DNA of 64,000 bases from positions 236,000,027-236,064,026 of the forward strand of contig NC_071355.1 of the NCBI RefSeq assembly GCF_943734655.1, read 5' to 3'. Positions 45,933-55,604 of this stretch are shown piece after piece (positions within the stretch are counted from its first letter, which is position 1; each line of letters opens with the position of its first letter). Source of the DNA: Sabethes cyaneus (Eukaryota > Arthropoda > Insecta > Diptera > Culicidae). The position numbers were made by a program, and so were the translations under genes. The notes under the pieces were generated by a model. That model had not been told where the DNA came from and ran no database searches. It worked only from the letters and a program-made list of their open reading frames with translations.

Positions 45933-48900
45933 TATTCCCCCACCAATATAATCTTCCAAAGGTAGCAGACACAATTTTCCAATTGATCGTTTGATTTCGC
46001 CTTTAGAGGTTAATAGAGTAGCCACCCGTGTATTTCCATCAGGACCTGGGTAAATCTTAACCACACGGCCAGATATCCAAGAAAATGGCGGTAGGTTCTC
46101 ATCCTTCACTAAACAGAGCTGTCCAATTTCAAGGTTGGGCTGCTTGACTGAAAGTCTCTTTGCTCGTTGCTGAAGGTTGTTCAAATATTCCATTTTCCAT
46201 CTATTCCAAAACAATTGCGTATTCTTCTGAACTTCTTGAAAACGAGAAAGTCGGTTGCTTGCTGTTTGAGTTACATTTTCGTCCGGAAGTGCAGTGATCG
46301 GCCCCCCAGTCAAAAAATGTCCAGGAGTCAAAGGATCCAAATCTCCAGGATCATCTGACATTGGAGAAATTGGTCTTGAATTTAAACATCCTTCGATTTG
46401 CTTCAGAAGAGTAAGCATCTCTTCATAAGTGGGTACCATTGATCCGAGAACTCTTTTCATGTGGTGTTTAACGCTTTTTATACCCGCTTCCCATATCCCA
46501 CCAAAGTTGGGCGAACGGGGGGGGGGGGGGATAAACTGCCAATCAATTCCTTCATTTGTGCAAAATTGCTTAAGTTCAGGTTCCACTTGAGAATTAAAAC
46601 GTTCTACGGTCTCTTTTAATTCGTTCTTTGATCCTACGAAGTTGGTTGCGTTGTCACAAAAGATAGTGTGGCTAACACCCCGCTGACTGCAAAATCTTCG
46701 AAGAGCCGCAATGAAACACGCGCTTGACAGCCCACTAACTAGTTCTATATGAACTGCTCGAGTCGCCAAACAAATGAACAGTGCCACATATACCTTTAAG
46801 CATTTATTAGTTCGTACTAGGTTTTCCTTTATAGTGAAGGGTCCTCCGAAATCCACTCCACAGCACTGGAATGGCTTTGAGGGATTCATACGTTCCTTTG
46901 GCAATTGTCCCATTATTTGTCGAAGGGTCCTGGGATCATTTTTAAAACATGTCATACATTGGTGTACAACTTTTCGTACCAGACTTTTACCATGAAGCGG
47001 CCAAAATCGCATTCTCATCATATATAGCAAAGTCTGCATACCAACGTGCAAATATTTGAGATGATAGTCTCTGGCTAGTAGAATAGTCAGGTTGCATTTG
47101 GAAGGAAGTACGATTGGATGTTGCTGATCGTAACTTAATCCAGCTGCCTGGAGCCTTCCCCCTACTCGAATAATTCCACTTTTGTCTAAGAAAGGACTGA
47201 GGGTAAGCAGTGTGCTTTGCCTTGCAACGGGCTTTTCGCCTTGTAAATTCTTTAATTCCGGCAGGAAGTGTTTTCTTTGTGCCATTTTGATTATTTGAAT
47301 TTCGGCTCGTTTTAGTTCGGATAAATTTAGTGCTTTGAACGATCTTTCCTCTGTCGGTCGTCTACAATTGTATGCAAATCGCAAACAATATGCTGTAACC
47401 CGCTGCAGTTTACCGAAACTGGAAAAGCGATTCATCAATGAATCATCAATGTCTTCTTTGAAATGTGGTTCCTCTGGTTGAGGCGGTTCAGTTTTACTAG
47501 TGAGTACCATTCTCTGTGAGTGGTCATTCCAATCTCTTTCTGATAGAAATTGCGGTCCATTCCACCAAAGCCGACTCTGGATGAGCTTTCGGGTTGATGT
47601 TCCCCGTGAGATTAAATCCGCTGGATTATCTTTTGAGCGGACATAATGCCATTCGCTTGATGGTGACTTTTGTTGAATAGTTTCAACCCTGTTAGCAACA
47701 AATTTCGGCAATCGATGAACTGATTTGTTAATCCATTCCAAAATCACTTGGGAGTCTGTCCAATAATAAATTGCGTTGATTGGAATATTAATAACGCCTC
47801 TTACCTTTTCCATCAGCTCTACCAGCAGTGTAGCTCCCCGTAATTCCAGCTTAGGCGCTGTATTGAGCTCGTTCTTGTTCTTCTTATTGGAAGGGGCTAC
47901 TCTAGACTTTGAGCACAGCAATTCTGTGTGGATTTCCTTTTCACTAATAGTCCTCACGTACACAACTGCTCCATAAGCTCGTTTAGCAGCATCAGCGAAT
48001 CCATGTAGCTCTACACGATGGTTTCCATCAACAACTCTACGTGGTAGCGTGATTCCGCTAAGTTCTGACAGCTGTTTATAAAACCAACGCCATTGTTTCA
48101 TAATTGAATCCGGTAATTTTTCATCCCAATTGACCTTTTCAAGCCAGATATCTTGCATTAGCAGCTTTCCGTTTACAACAATAGGTGATAGCATGCCCAA
48201 AGGATCAAAAATTCGTTGCACTTCTGACAAAACATTTCTCTTTGTGATATGTTCGTAATCGTTTACTTCACTTGAAAAACCAATTAAGTCTGCTTTTGGG
48301 TTCCATCTCAGTCCCAAAATTTTAACAAATCTTTCCTGGGGATTTTCAGTTTCTTCACAAATAAAGTTTGATTCCCACTTATGTAGTTCGAATCCTGCAC
48401 TGTTCAGTATGGTATCGAGTTGTGTTTTAATTAAAATAAGTTTTTCTACATCGTCATGTCCAGTTAGAACGTCATCCATATAAAAATCATTCTCAAGAAC
48501 TTCACAGGTTTCTGGGTACTGTTTCTTAAATAAGGTTGCAAGCTCCTTCAAACACCGTGCCGCAAGAAACGGAGCTGAACATGTTCCGTATGTTACTGTG
48601 TTTAAGCGAAATGTGCTAACAACATCATTGGTTGAAAATCGCCAAAGTATCAATTGTAGTAGACGGTCTTTTTCGTTGACGATAATTTGTCTGAACATTT
48701 TTTTTATATCTGCTGTGAACACATACCGAGGCCAACGGAATCTTATTAGAATATCAAAAATATCTTGTTGAATTGAAGGTCCCGTCATTAATAGGTCATT
48801 TAATGCGACACCACTGGAAGTTTCCGCTGAGCCATTGAAAACGGTTCTGAGTTTTGTGGTGCTACTTTCGGGTTTTATTACTGGATGATGCGGAAAATAA

Positions 48901-49781
48901 TACCTGACTGTATCAGATTGTATTTTGTCATCGCTGATCATTTCCATGTGACCTAAGTCTAAATAATTCTTCATGAATGATATGTATTCATTTTGAAGAA
49001 TCGGGTTTCGTTGGAATCTTCTTTCCAGTTGGAAAAGTCTTTTCAGAGCTGTATGCCTGGATTCACCTAGCTCATTGGCATTTTGTTTTAAAGGCAGCCT
49101 TACAACAAACCGGCCATTTGCATCTCGTTCGGTGGTTTCGACAAACAATTGTTCGCAGAGTATTTCTTCTTCCGACCATTTCTGCATGTACAAATTAGTA
49201 ATTCTTCCATTCATAAATTGATTAACCTCTCCACTTACTCTCATTCGTGTGACATCTCCTCCTACCAGCCACCCTAATGCACTGTTCTGTATAGCTGGTA
49301 AATGTTGGGCCAGTTTTTTATTTCCTGTACGCAGAATGTCAAACATCACTTCTGCACCTAACAGCAACTGCACCGGTCTGCTCAAATGAAACTCTGGATC
49401 TGCCAAATTTATATCAGAGAGATCCCATTCACTGATATCTATATCCTCCTGTGGCAACGGCCCAGTGACATAATCTGTAATCAACACTTGGATGGTTTTC
49501 TGATATTCCGAGATTTTTGCTTTAATAGTTATGCACGCCTGTTTTTCTATTTTGTGCATACTATTTCCAAGCCCTATTATCTTGGTCGTAGCATTAATTA
49601 TTTGAGCCCCGCTATGTTCAATTAACTCGGCACTTGCAATGTTGGATTGCGAACCAGAGTCCAATAGGACCCGACATGGCACAGGCGGGTTTCCATTAGA
49701 TTTTACTTCCACTAAAGCTGTTGGGAGAAGTGATTTGTTTGGCCAGAAGTGATCAGACTTTTTTTGATATTCTGTAAGCAT
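45921..49781 (-). CDS. pol: BEL/Pao Pol polyprotein (protease, RT, RNase H, integrase)
   Basis: 1286 residues, no interruption. Aspartic protease LLDSGSQSNIA (D41). RT about 250-520 with FTADIKKMFRQI near 354 and the catalytic FYMDD near 432. RNase H about 590-700 (HGFADAAKRAYGAV, YWTDSQVIL). Integrase zinc finger H..H..C..C about 900-945, catalytic Asp in GVDFGGPF near 974, Asp in FCDNATNFVG near 1043, Glu in FGGIWEAG near 1097. A C-terminal DUF5641-type region follows. Same phase as gag. A 14-C tract (46517-46530 on plus as G) encodes four Pro just before the Glu block. The last codons read through the polypurine tract and stop 12 nt inside the 3' LTR. The ATG at 49781 is preceded by TAATAA, so translation may depend on splicing. 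Confidence 0.93.
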   Translation of the reverse strand: MLTEYQKKSDHFWPNKSLLPTALVEVKSNGNPPVPCRVLLDSGSQSNIASAELIEHSGAQIINATTKIIGLGNSMHKIEKQACITIKAKISEYQKTIQVLITDYVTGPLPQEDIDISEWDLSDINLADPEFHLSRPVQLLLGAEVMFDILRTGNKKLAQHLPAIQNSALGWLVGGDVTRMRVSGEVNQFMNGRITNLYMQKWSEEEILCEQLFVETTERDANGRFVVRLPLKQNANELGESRHTALKRLFQLERRFQRNPILQNEYISFMKNYLDLGHMEMISDDKIQSDTVRYYFPHHPVIKPESSTTKLRTVFNGSAETSSGVALNDLLMTGPSIQQDIFDILIRFRWPRYVFTADIKKMFRQIIVNEKDRLLQLILWRFSTNDVVSTFRLNTVTYGTCSAPFLAARCLKELATLFKKQYPETCEVLENDFYMDDVLTGHDDVEKLILIKTQLDTILNSAGFELHKWESNFICEETENPQERFVKILGLRWNPKADLIGFSSEVNDYEHITKRNVLSEVQRIFDPLGMLSPIVVNGKLLMQDIWLEKVNWDEKLPDSIMKQWRWFYKQLSELSGITLPRRVVDGNHRVELHGFADAAKRAYGAVVYVRTISEKEIHTELLCSKSRVAPSNKKNKNELNTAPKLELRGATLLVELMEKVRGVINIPINAIYYWTDSQVILEWINKSVHRLPKFVANRVETIQQKSPSSEWHYVRSKDNPADLISRGTSTRKLIQSRLWWNGPQFLSERDWNDHSQRMVLTSKTEPPQPEEPHFKEDIDDSLMNRFSSFGKLQRVTAYCLRFAYNCRRPTEERSFKALNLSELKRAEIQIIKMAQRKHFLPELKNLQGEKPVARQSTLLTLSPFLDKSGIIRVGGRLQAAGLSYDQQHPIVLPSKCNLTILLARDYHLKYLHVGMQTLLYMMRMRFWPLHGKSLVRKVVHQCMTCFKNDPRTLRQIMGQLPKERMNPSKPFQCCGVDFGGPFTIKENLVRTNKCLKVYVALFICLATRAVHIELVSGLSSACFIAALRRFCSQRGVSHTIFCDNATNFVGSKNELKETVERFNSQVEPELKQFCTNEGIDWQFIPPPPRSPNFGGIWEAGIKSVKHHMKRVLGSMVPTYEEMLTLLKQIEGCLNSRPISPMSDDPGDLDPLTPGHFLTGGPITALPDENVTQTASNRLSRFQEVQKNTQLFWNRWKMEYLNNLQQRAKRLSVKQPNLEIGQLCLVKDENLPPFSWISGRVVKIYPGPDGNTRVATLLTSKGEIKRSIGKLCLLPLEDYIGGGICKM
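45933..45946 (-). promoter_or_regulatory. Polypurine tract of the BEL/Pao element
   Basis: Minus strand GGTGGGGGAATA directly precedes the 3' LTR start TGTAAG. It would prime plus-strand DNA and is also coding (end of pol). Confidence 0.75.
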
Positions 49782-49846
49782 TTATTAAAAATTAACGCAA
49801 TATTTAGTTAGTACATATTCATGACAAAGGATTCCAGTTTACTCAC
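49772..49846 (-). other. Putative 75-bp intron between gag and pol
   Basis: Minus strand: donor GTGAGT (49846-49841), branch-site consensus TACTAAC (49813-49807; branch A at 49808, 36 nt from the 3' end) and acceptor TTACAG (ending 49772). Gag leaves one base of a codon and pol supplies two, so removal keeps phase and deletes all three stops. Spliced use is inferred, not shown. Confidence 0.6.
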
Positions 49847-51188
49847 GACTCTCGTGCCGGGTATCTCGACCATTTGTTCTCTGTGGTTTTTCTCGATGTA
49901 TGGTTGTATGATGTTTACCACCACACTTGAAGCAGCCTCGGTTGCGACACTTGTCTGCCGTGTGGTTTGACTTCAGGCAGTTAAAACATAATGCGAATCG
50001 TTTAATCAACTTCACCTTGTCCTCCAATGACTTTTGCTCGAATCGGTGACACTTTCCCACGTAGTGTTCTGCTCCACAGGCAATACATCCTAGCGCGTTA
50101 TCAGTCCTAACGGTCATGGTTCTTACTTCTGGGCGATACTTTTTCTGTTGATGAAACTGATCCGATGTTTTACGCTTTTTTGGCATTGCATCTAACATTT
50201 GACATCTGTCCAACACAAATAGTTCCAGTTGATCATATACGGGAGGCGAGGTTCCTGATATGGAGGATTCCCATTCTCGCCGAGTTGCTACGTCTAGTTT
50301 ATTCGACATGAGATGAATAAGAACAGCATTCCACGATTCGACTGGTTGATATAGTATTTGCAAGCATCTCAGATGTTTTCTAGCTGAATCAAACAAATAG
50401 CGTAAAGCAGATGCAGATTCCTCCTCCACACCTTTTAACTCAAAAAGTTCCTTTGTGTGTTTTTGTACTAGTAACTTGGGGTTATTATAGCGTTTAGTAA
50501 GAAGCTCGTATGCAATAGCATAATTCGATTCGGTGGTTGGCAGCGAGTCGATTATTGCTAGGGCTGTTCCTCTAAGAGATAATTTTAAATATTCAAATTT
50601 CTGAATGACAGCCAATGATGAGCGATTGTGGATCATTGCGTTAAACTTGTCGTACCATTCGAGCCAATTTTCACTGTCACCGTTGAAAACTGGCAAATCG
50701 ACCGACGGAAGGCGTACATTGTCTCTACCTGTTGATTCTGACGTAGTTTTCTTATTGGCAATTGCTTTTTCAAACAGTGCCAGTCCGCTCACGTATTGCA
50801 TCTCAATCGGATCTCGCTTGATTGTTTCGTCGGGAATCCATTGCTCTAAATAACTCTGTGCTAAATCAAAATTTTTGTAGCACTCTTTTAACATTTCTCT
50901 TCTAGTTTCCAGTGAGAAAACATCGTTCTTATAGGACTCAATATTCCCGATTATTGCATTGATTCGATCAACTGCATGATCTCTTTGCATCGCGTATCTG
51001 TCCTGTTCCGACTGAACTACAATAACCGGATGGTTATCTAGCGTATTAATCTCCTCCATGTTATTTGCGTTAAATCTATGAAGTAAACCAAATATTACTA
51101 ATACTGGTCTCCTGTTATCAGTCTGGTATAAATGTTTTGTCAAAGGCACTAGTAAGTTGAGAAAAATACACCACAAGCACTGACCCAT
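49839..51188 (-). CDS. gag: BEL/Pao Gag
   Basis: The open frame is 449 residues from the first Met. A better start is Met44 (51059-51057, MEEINTLDNHP; A at -3), giving about 406 residues. The middle (RLPSVDLPVFNGDSENWLEW, then FDILxxF-like YLKLSLRGTA) is the DUF1759-type capsid region of BEL Gags. Three Cys/His knuckles follow: CIACGAEHYVGKC, CFNCLKSNHTADKC and CFKCGGKHHTTIH, the third with His for Cys. They bind RNA in the particle. The stop TAA is at 49841-49839 and overlaps a splice-donor-like GTGAGT (49846-49841). Full-length RNA would give Gag alone. Confidence 0.9.
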   Translation of the reverse strand: MGQCLWCIFLNLLVPLTKHLYQTDNRRPVLVIFGLLHRFNANNMEEINTLDNHPVIVVQSEQDRYAMQRDHAVDRINAIIGNIESYKNDVFSLETRREMLKECYKNFDLAQSYLEQWIPDETIKRDPIEMQYVSGLALFEKAIANKKTTSESTGRDNVRLPSVDLPVFNGDSENWLEWYDKFNAMIHNRSSLAVIQKFEYLKLSLRGTALAIIDSLPTTESNYAIAYELLTKRYNNPKLLVQKHTKELFELKGVEEESASALRYLFDSARKHLRCLQILYQPVESWNAVLIHLMSNKLDVATRREWESSISGTSPPVYDQLELFVLDRCQMLDAMPKKRKTSDQFHQQKKYRPEVRTMTVRTDNALGCIACGAEHYVGKCHRFEQKSLEDKVKLIKRFALCFNCLKSNHTADKCRNRGCFKCGGKHHTTIHREKPQRTNGRDTRHESRE

Positions 51189-51189
51189 G

Positions 51190-51531
51190 CGTCAGCCTTG
51201 TTTTCAGATGATAAACACAAGCTCATGTAGTCATTCAGCAACCCGCGTGTTGCTTCAATTGAAATATAGACGACCCTCGTGTCATCCTAAATTCTTACCC
51301 ACGTGTTAGAATTATCTAAGTTTGTTTTTATATTCTTATTGGATTATGTCTCACGAAGAAATGTATGAACTGAACGACCCTCGTGTCGTTCCAACTAGAA
51401 AGCGATGACCCGCATGTCACGCATTTTCACTTGGTTTCTAAAAATCTTGGCTAAAAATCTCATCGGACTACTATTGCCTTTGACTCAAACACACAATAAC
51501 CGTTATCGTTGCTCCTTTGCGTGCACGACGC
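51190..51531 (-). other. BEL/Pao untranslated leader with repeated GACACGNGGGTC motif
   Basis: Five related 12-14 nt motifs occur between about 51236 and 51420: on the plus strand ACCCGCGTGTT, GACCCTCGTGTCA, ACCCACGTGTTA, GACCCTCGTGTCG and GACCCGCATGTCA. No coding frame of note. Confidence 0.6.
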
Positions 51532-51549
51532 ATCCGGCTCGAAGGACCA
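51532..51549 (-). promoter_or_regulatory. Primer-binding site, tRNA-Tyr type
   Basis: Five bases after the 5' LTR the minus strand reads TGGTCCTTCGAGCCGGAT, the complement of the 3' end (with CCA) of insect tRNA-Tyr as I remember that tRNA. It would prime minus-strand cDNA. Confidence 0.75.
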
Positions 51550-51554
51550 CTTTA

Positions 51555-51740
51555 TGTAATTGCTATCTGTCTACTCACCTATGAAGATGTTTCCAACCAG
51601 ACGATCAAACAAGGAAAGAGAGCGCGGCAAGCTCGCAATGCAATTTTATACACCAGATCTTACTACTACAATCAAACGCCAATAAGGAATTGAGAGTAGT
51701 ACAGGGTGTATCTTACACGTTTATTTATTCACATCTTACA
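51555..51740 (-). repeat. BEL/Pao 5' LTR (186 bp)
   Basis: Begins TGTAAGATG and ends AATTACA in element orientation (TG...CA form). A TATAAAA box lies at 51650-51644 and an AATAAA near the start (GTGAATAAATAAACG). A GTGAGT splice-donor-like site lies at 51578-51573 downstream of the TATA box. The length is short for the family. Confidence 0.93.
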
Positions 51741-51745
51741 CTGAT

Positions 51746-52699
51746 TATGAGACCTGCCGCCTAGGAGCTCTCGGAGAGGTCATCTACCTGGCTCTGTATA
51801 TCGAATTGTACGATGCGGTATTGCGGTATTAACCGTTACCTCTGGTTTTATTATGCTATTAGGTAATACCAAGAGGATACGAGTCAAAACACGCTTATAA
51901 CTATAACACTCAGGGCTGTCATTCGCTCACACTATGCGCCCAATGTTCCAATATTATGCCTTGTTGCACAGAGCGATTCGGCAACACACCTCTACAGCTA
52001 ATATGCACACAGCGTACGAGCGAAAGCGGAGTGGGAGCGAACGACAGCACTCGGTGAAAATCGCCCAGTGAGTGACCATCCAAACAGCACTTGGTGCTGC
52101 CCTTTGCCACACTCCGTGCGGAATTAACGCAAAAAAATTGTTTTGTATTTACAAATTTTCTGCCCTTTTAAAAGTGAAAATACACGCTGCACCAAACAAC
52201 TAATATGGTCTATGCTAAGTTAGTACGGATCAGGCGACACAACAGAAAAAATGTTTTTTTCAATCACAACACTTCAACTGACCCAGCGCAGGGTGTACAA
52301 TCCAGCCGCGCAGAGTGCGGCTCTTGGTGTGGTAAAGCACGCAGCAAATTTATCACTCTGCGTTTGCGACTGCCTTTTCCTGGTGCGCGTAAAACACGAA
52401 AGAGCGTGTTTAGCAAAAGAGACACTGAAGGGAATTTGTGGGCGAACACACACCGCATGGCGAGTGTTGTGTTGTTTAAGAATGTGTGTCTTTTGGTCTG
52501 CGCTGCGGTTTATGCCACCTCTGAAACACTATAATAAAACTGTTAATAAAGCAAATTTATTGTGGTTGCTTATATGACCACAATAAAACTAATTGGCTGC
52601 AGCACGTCTGTTATAAACTTACCGTTCGTGTGATGTAGTTAAAATTGTTAAAATTGTTAAAATTGATCTTATTATGGTTGCAGATTGTAACAAATCTGT
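51746..52699. other. Unassigned stretch between two elements
   Basis: 51920-52540 is more GC-rich than its surroundings, with two overlapping frames (about 105 codons each, 52205-52577) not recognised; it may be part of an unknown element starting near CAGGGCTGTCATTCGC (51911). No paired end found. Confidence 0.35.
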
Positions 52700-52701
52700 T
52701 A

Positions 52702-54090
52702 CCGCCATCCGGGGTGAGATTGTGCCAAAAACCAAAAATGTTTATTTGTGAAAATTTATTATATTTATAGAAACTGGTGACTTAAATTCAAAATGATGAT
52801 GAACATAACATATTTATTCATAACTTAGAATGAAACACAGATAATATTAGCAAACTATTTAGCCTAAACAGGGCTTCAAAGTTCGCGATCAAAAATACGC
52901 GGAAATAACGCTTGTAAAAAATGTCCCGCATAAACCAACCCAAACAAGAAATCGCATCAACTTGCTATCTTGAAGGTATATAAACTATTCATTTACAATG
53001 TATTGAAAGGTTGTTATACGTTGGATAAGTTTTGATTACGAAAATAATATTTTTCGAAACTTTGTACTTTTCGAGCTTCACGGGGGTGAGATTGTGCCAA
53101 GCCATACCCAAGTAACAATTTGGGTTTTATTACAATCTTATGATGGCATTTTAGACCAAAATTGGTCTTCAAGACCACCATAAGGGTACAATAAAACTCG
53201 CATTGTTGCTTGGGTAGTAATCGATCCAATTTGTGGATTTCACATACACAATAAAAATACGTCAGTATACACCAGCACACTCACATTCTTTACTATTGAG
53301 CACAATATTTTGACAGATTAGATTGCATCATCCATTTTGGAGCAAACAGCATCATAGGTTTGGGAAATAATTTAAACTAATTTTTATTTTTTCTCAGGAA
53401 ATTTCAGGTACTTTGAATAAACACTCAAATATAAGACGAATATATTATACCGTGTAAAAACTGCCAGTTTTAAGTAGGGGGGAGGGGGGTGGGATAGGCC
53501 ACATGTACTGCGGCCGCGGGTTCTCGAATGAAGTAATGGTTACTTTTGTTAAATGATCAAATAGGTATGCCCCCCTAGGATACACCCCTTCATATATCTC
53601 CCTCTTGTTAACCCTAGAAGCGCTACTAGCTATTTAAAGGCTGTGCATTGACTATGAACTCATTTTTAGTTATTTCAGACCTCTCCGGGTTATTTTCGTT
53701 CAGACTTTTTCTATGATGCGTTGTTTTTGGCCGACCCCCTGCCCCTAATAGTCCACTTAGTTCATGGACGGCCCCATGTGAACTACTTTATACTGATATT
53801 TATGTGTATTGTTTATAAACAGGCTAATGTTCACTGTTTAGGTTTTTTGCTTAACTTTATGTTTTTGGCACAATGTCACCCCCTAGAAGGGGTGAGATTG
53901 TGCCAAAGTTTATGCACTTCCAGTAAAATTAGGTTTCATTGTAACTAAACCATCTCTAGGGTAGTTGTTAATTGAACAACTTAGTATATATTGACAGGTT
54001 TGAAATCAACTTAGTTCCTAAATTGTGTGTATACTGAGCTAAAGAACAAAAATATATGCTTTTTTGGCACAATCTCGCCCCGGATCGCGG
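52702..54090. mobile_element. TA-flanked element with GGGGTGAGATTGTGCC repeats
   Basis: Ends: CCGCCATCCGGGGTGAGATT at left, and the inverse at right with two or three changes; TA outside (52700-52701, 54091-54092). The motif GGGGTGAGATTGTGCCAA recurs inside at about 53083 and 53889, and inverted near 53866. No transposase recognised. A Tc1/mariner derivative is likely from the TA target. Confidence 0.65.
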
Positions 54091-54092
54091 TA

Positions 54093-54602
54093 CTTTTGTG
54101 GAGCTATTAAAACGTTGATACCCTGGGCAATCAGATTGATTGCTACTATTATGATGAAAATTCGAGTTCAACACCAAAGTCACTTTTTTATGCTAGGCCA
54201 TACTGCTATATTCTAGTATTTTGTTTTGACTCGCAAACAAAAATTCATCAAAGCAAAATGTTTTGCAGAAAGAAAGTTACTATCAATCGGCTTTCTTGTC
54301 ACATGAAGCAACTAAAATGATTTTGCAAGAAATCAAGATTGACTAACTGAACATATTTATTTTGTTAAAGCAACCAGTTTTAGAAAATTCCACCTATCAT
54401 ATTAATAGGCATGATGAAATTTAATGCGCATATGCTGCAAACCAACAGCTGAATTGCTGAAAATATATTAAGTATTCTATGGAATATTCTATTGTGCGCG
54501 CTATAAATCAGTAAGCTTTTTAACTTTTCTGCTCACGAATGTTTTTCCAACTTAACAAACTTAGCGGCTTATTTTGCTTTCTACCAGACAAACTGTATAG
54601 GG
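54093..54602. other. Gene-free spacer
   Basis: AT-rich; nothing recognised. Confidence 0.3.
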
Positions 54603-54701
54603 CCAGACACAATACATACGGATGTTACTACGTTGCGGCAATTTGACAATTTTTCCATGTTTTCTGTCAAATTTCCGCAACGTAGTAAAATCCGCGTCTG
54701 G
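54603..54701. mobile_element. 99-bp foldback MITE
   Basis: CCAGAC ... TTACTACGTTGCGG and TTTGACA on the left are mirrored by TGTCAAATTTCCGCAACGTA and GTCTGG on the right, with an 18-bp A/T-rich loop and few mismatches. Target duplication unclear. Confidence 0.6.
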
Positions 54702-54789
54702 GACTTATGCTTTATAGCTTTGTAGCGAAAAACTTCATTAAATTATGGCAGGTAGCTATCAACCAGCGAAGATCATAATCAGTTTTTTT

Positions 54790-55050
54790 AAAAATCATTT
54801 GTCAAAATCAAAATAGCATGAAGGAACACGTGACAAAAACTGGACACACGGGATAGAAAAAATGATAATGTGCAAGAAAGAGAATGAAAACTGGTATGAA
54901 AAAAAGAAAAATAAACGAAACAACGAAGGAAGGAAAACGCGACATAATAAGAATAAACAAAACGGAAGAGAAAAGCGACAGAAAGAGAAAACCGGGACCG
55001 AAAAAAAGAAAAAACCCAAAAGTAAACGGAAGGAAATGGAAAGAGCGAAA

Positions 55051-55101
<51 letters not shown>

Positions 55102-55600
55102 GATATAGAGAGAGAGCAGAAGACAAGAGAAACCAAAAGAGAAAAGATTAATAGCAAGAGATAAAAAAGAAAACGGATAGAGGAAATGAGGAAAACGGGA
55201 AATCTTCTTCCCGTCAAACGGTATATAAAACAGGAAAAACGAACTAAAGCAAAGAGCAAAAATCGTTAACGAGAGATTAAAACAGGAAAACCGGGATGGA
55301 AAAAAGGGAGCCAAAAACAGAGTAAACGAGACAGAAAGGACAGAAAAATAGGGAATCAGGAATGGGAAAACCGTACAGTTTCTACTGTGAAATGCGAAAT
55401 GCAGGATATAATAAAAATTATCAAAAAGACGTAAACTGGAAACGAAAAAATAAGGAAAAGGGCGAAGTAAAATGATGAAAAACGGGAAAGAAAATAACAA
55501 AAAAAAAAAAAAAGAATTGAAAACATGATGAAAAACAGGACTGAAAATAATAAAAAAAAACAGGAGCAGTAGAGAAAAATCTAGAATTGAATATTAAGTT
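54790..55600. repeat. Purine-rich low-complexity tract with (GA)n
   Basis: About 800 bp of drifting GAAAAACGGGAAAAGA-type sequence; a near-perfect GA microsatellite lies at 55054-55117, with a few GATA units. The 112-230 codon minus-strand frames are compositional. Confidence 0.8.
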
Positions 55601-55604
55601 ATTA

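Larger units (their letters stand above)
45747..51740 (-). mobile_element. BEL/Pao LTR retrotransposon, complete and apparently young
   Basis: 5994 bp between two 186-bp LTRs that read as identical, flanked by the 5-bp duplication CTGAT (45742-45746, 51741-51745). On the minus strand the order is 5' LTR, primer-binding site, leader, gag, a 57-nt same-phase gap with stops, pol (protease, RT, RNase H, integrase), polypurine tract and 3' LTR. Identical LTRs and open frames indicate a recent insertion. No env-like frame was seen. Confidence 0.95.

Noticed and set aside
45921..51188. Readthrough or frameshift expression of pol
   Set aside because: Frameshift is excluded because gag and pol share phase; simple readthrough would need three stops to be passed. 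Splicing fits better, though not proven.
54788..55500. Minus frames of 112-230 codons resembling membrane proteins
   Set aside because: Compositional products of a purine-rich tract with (GA)n.
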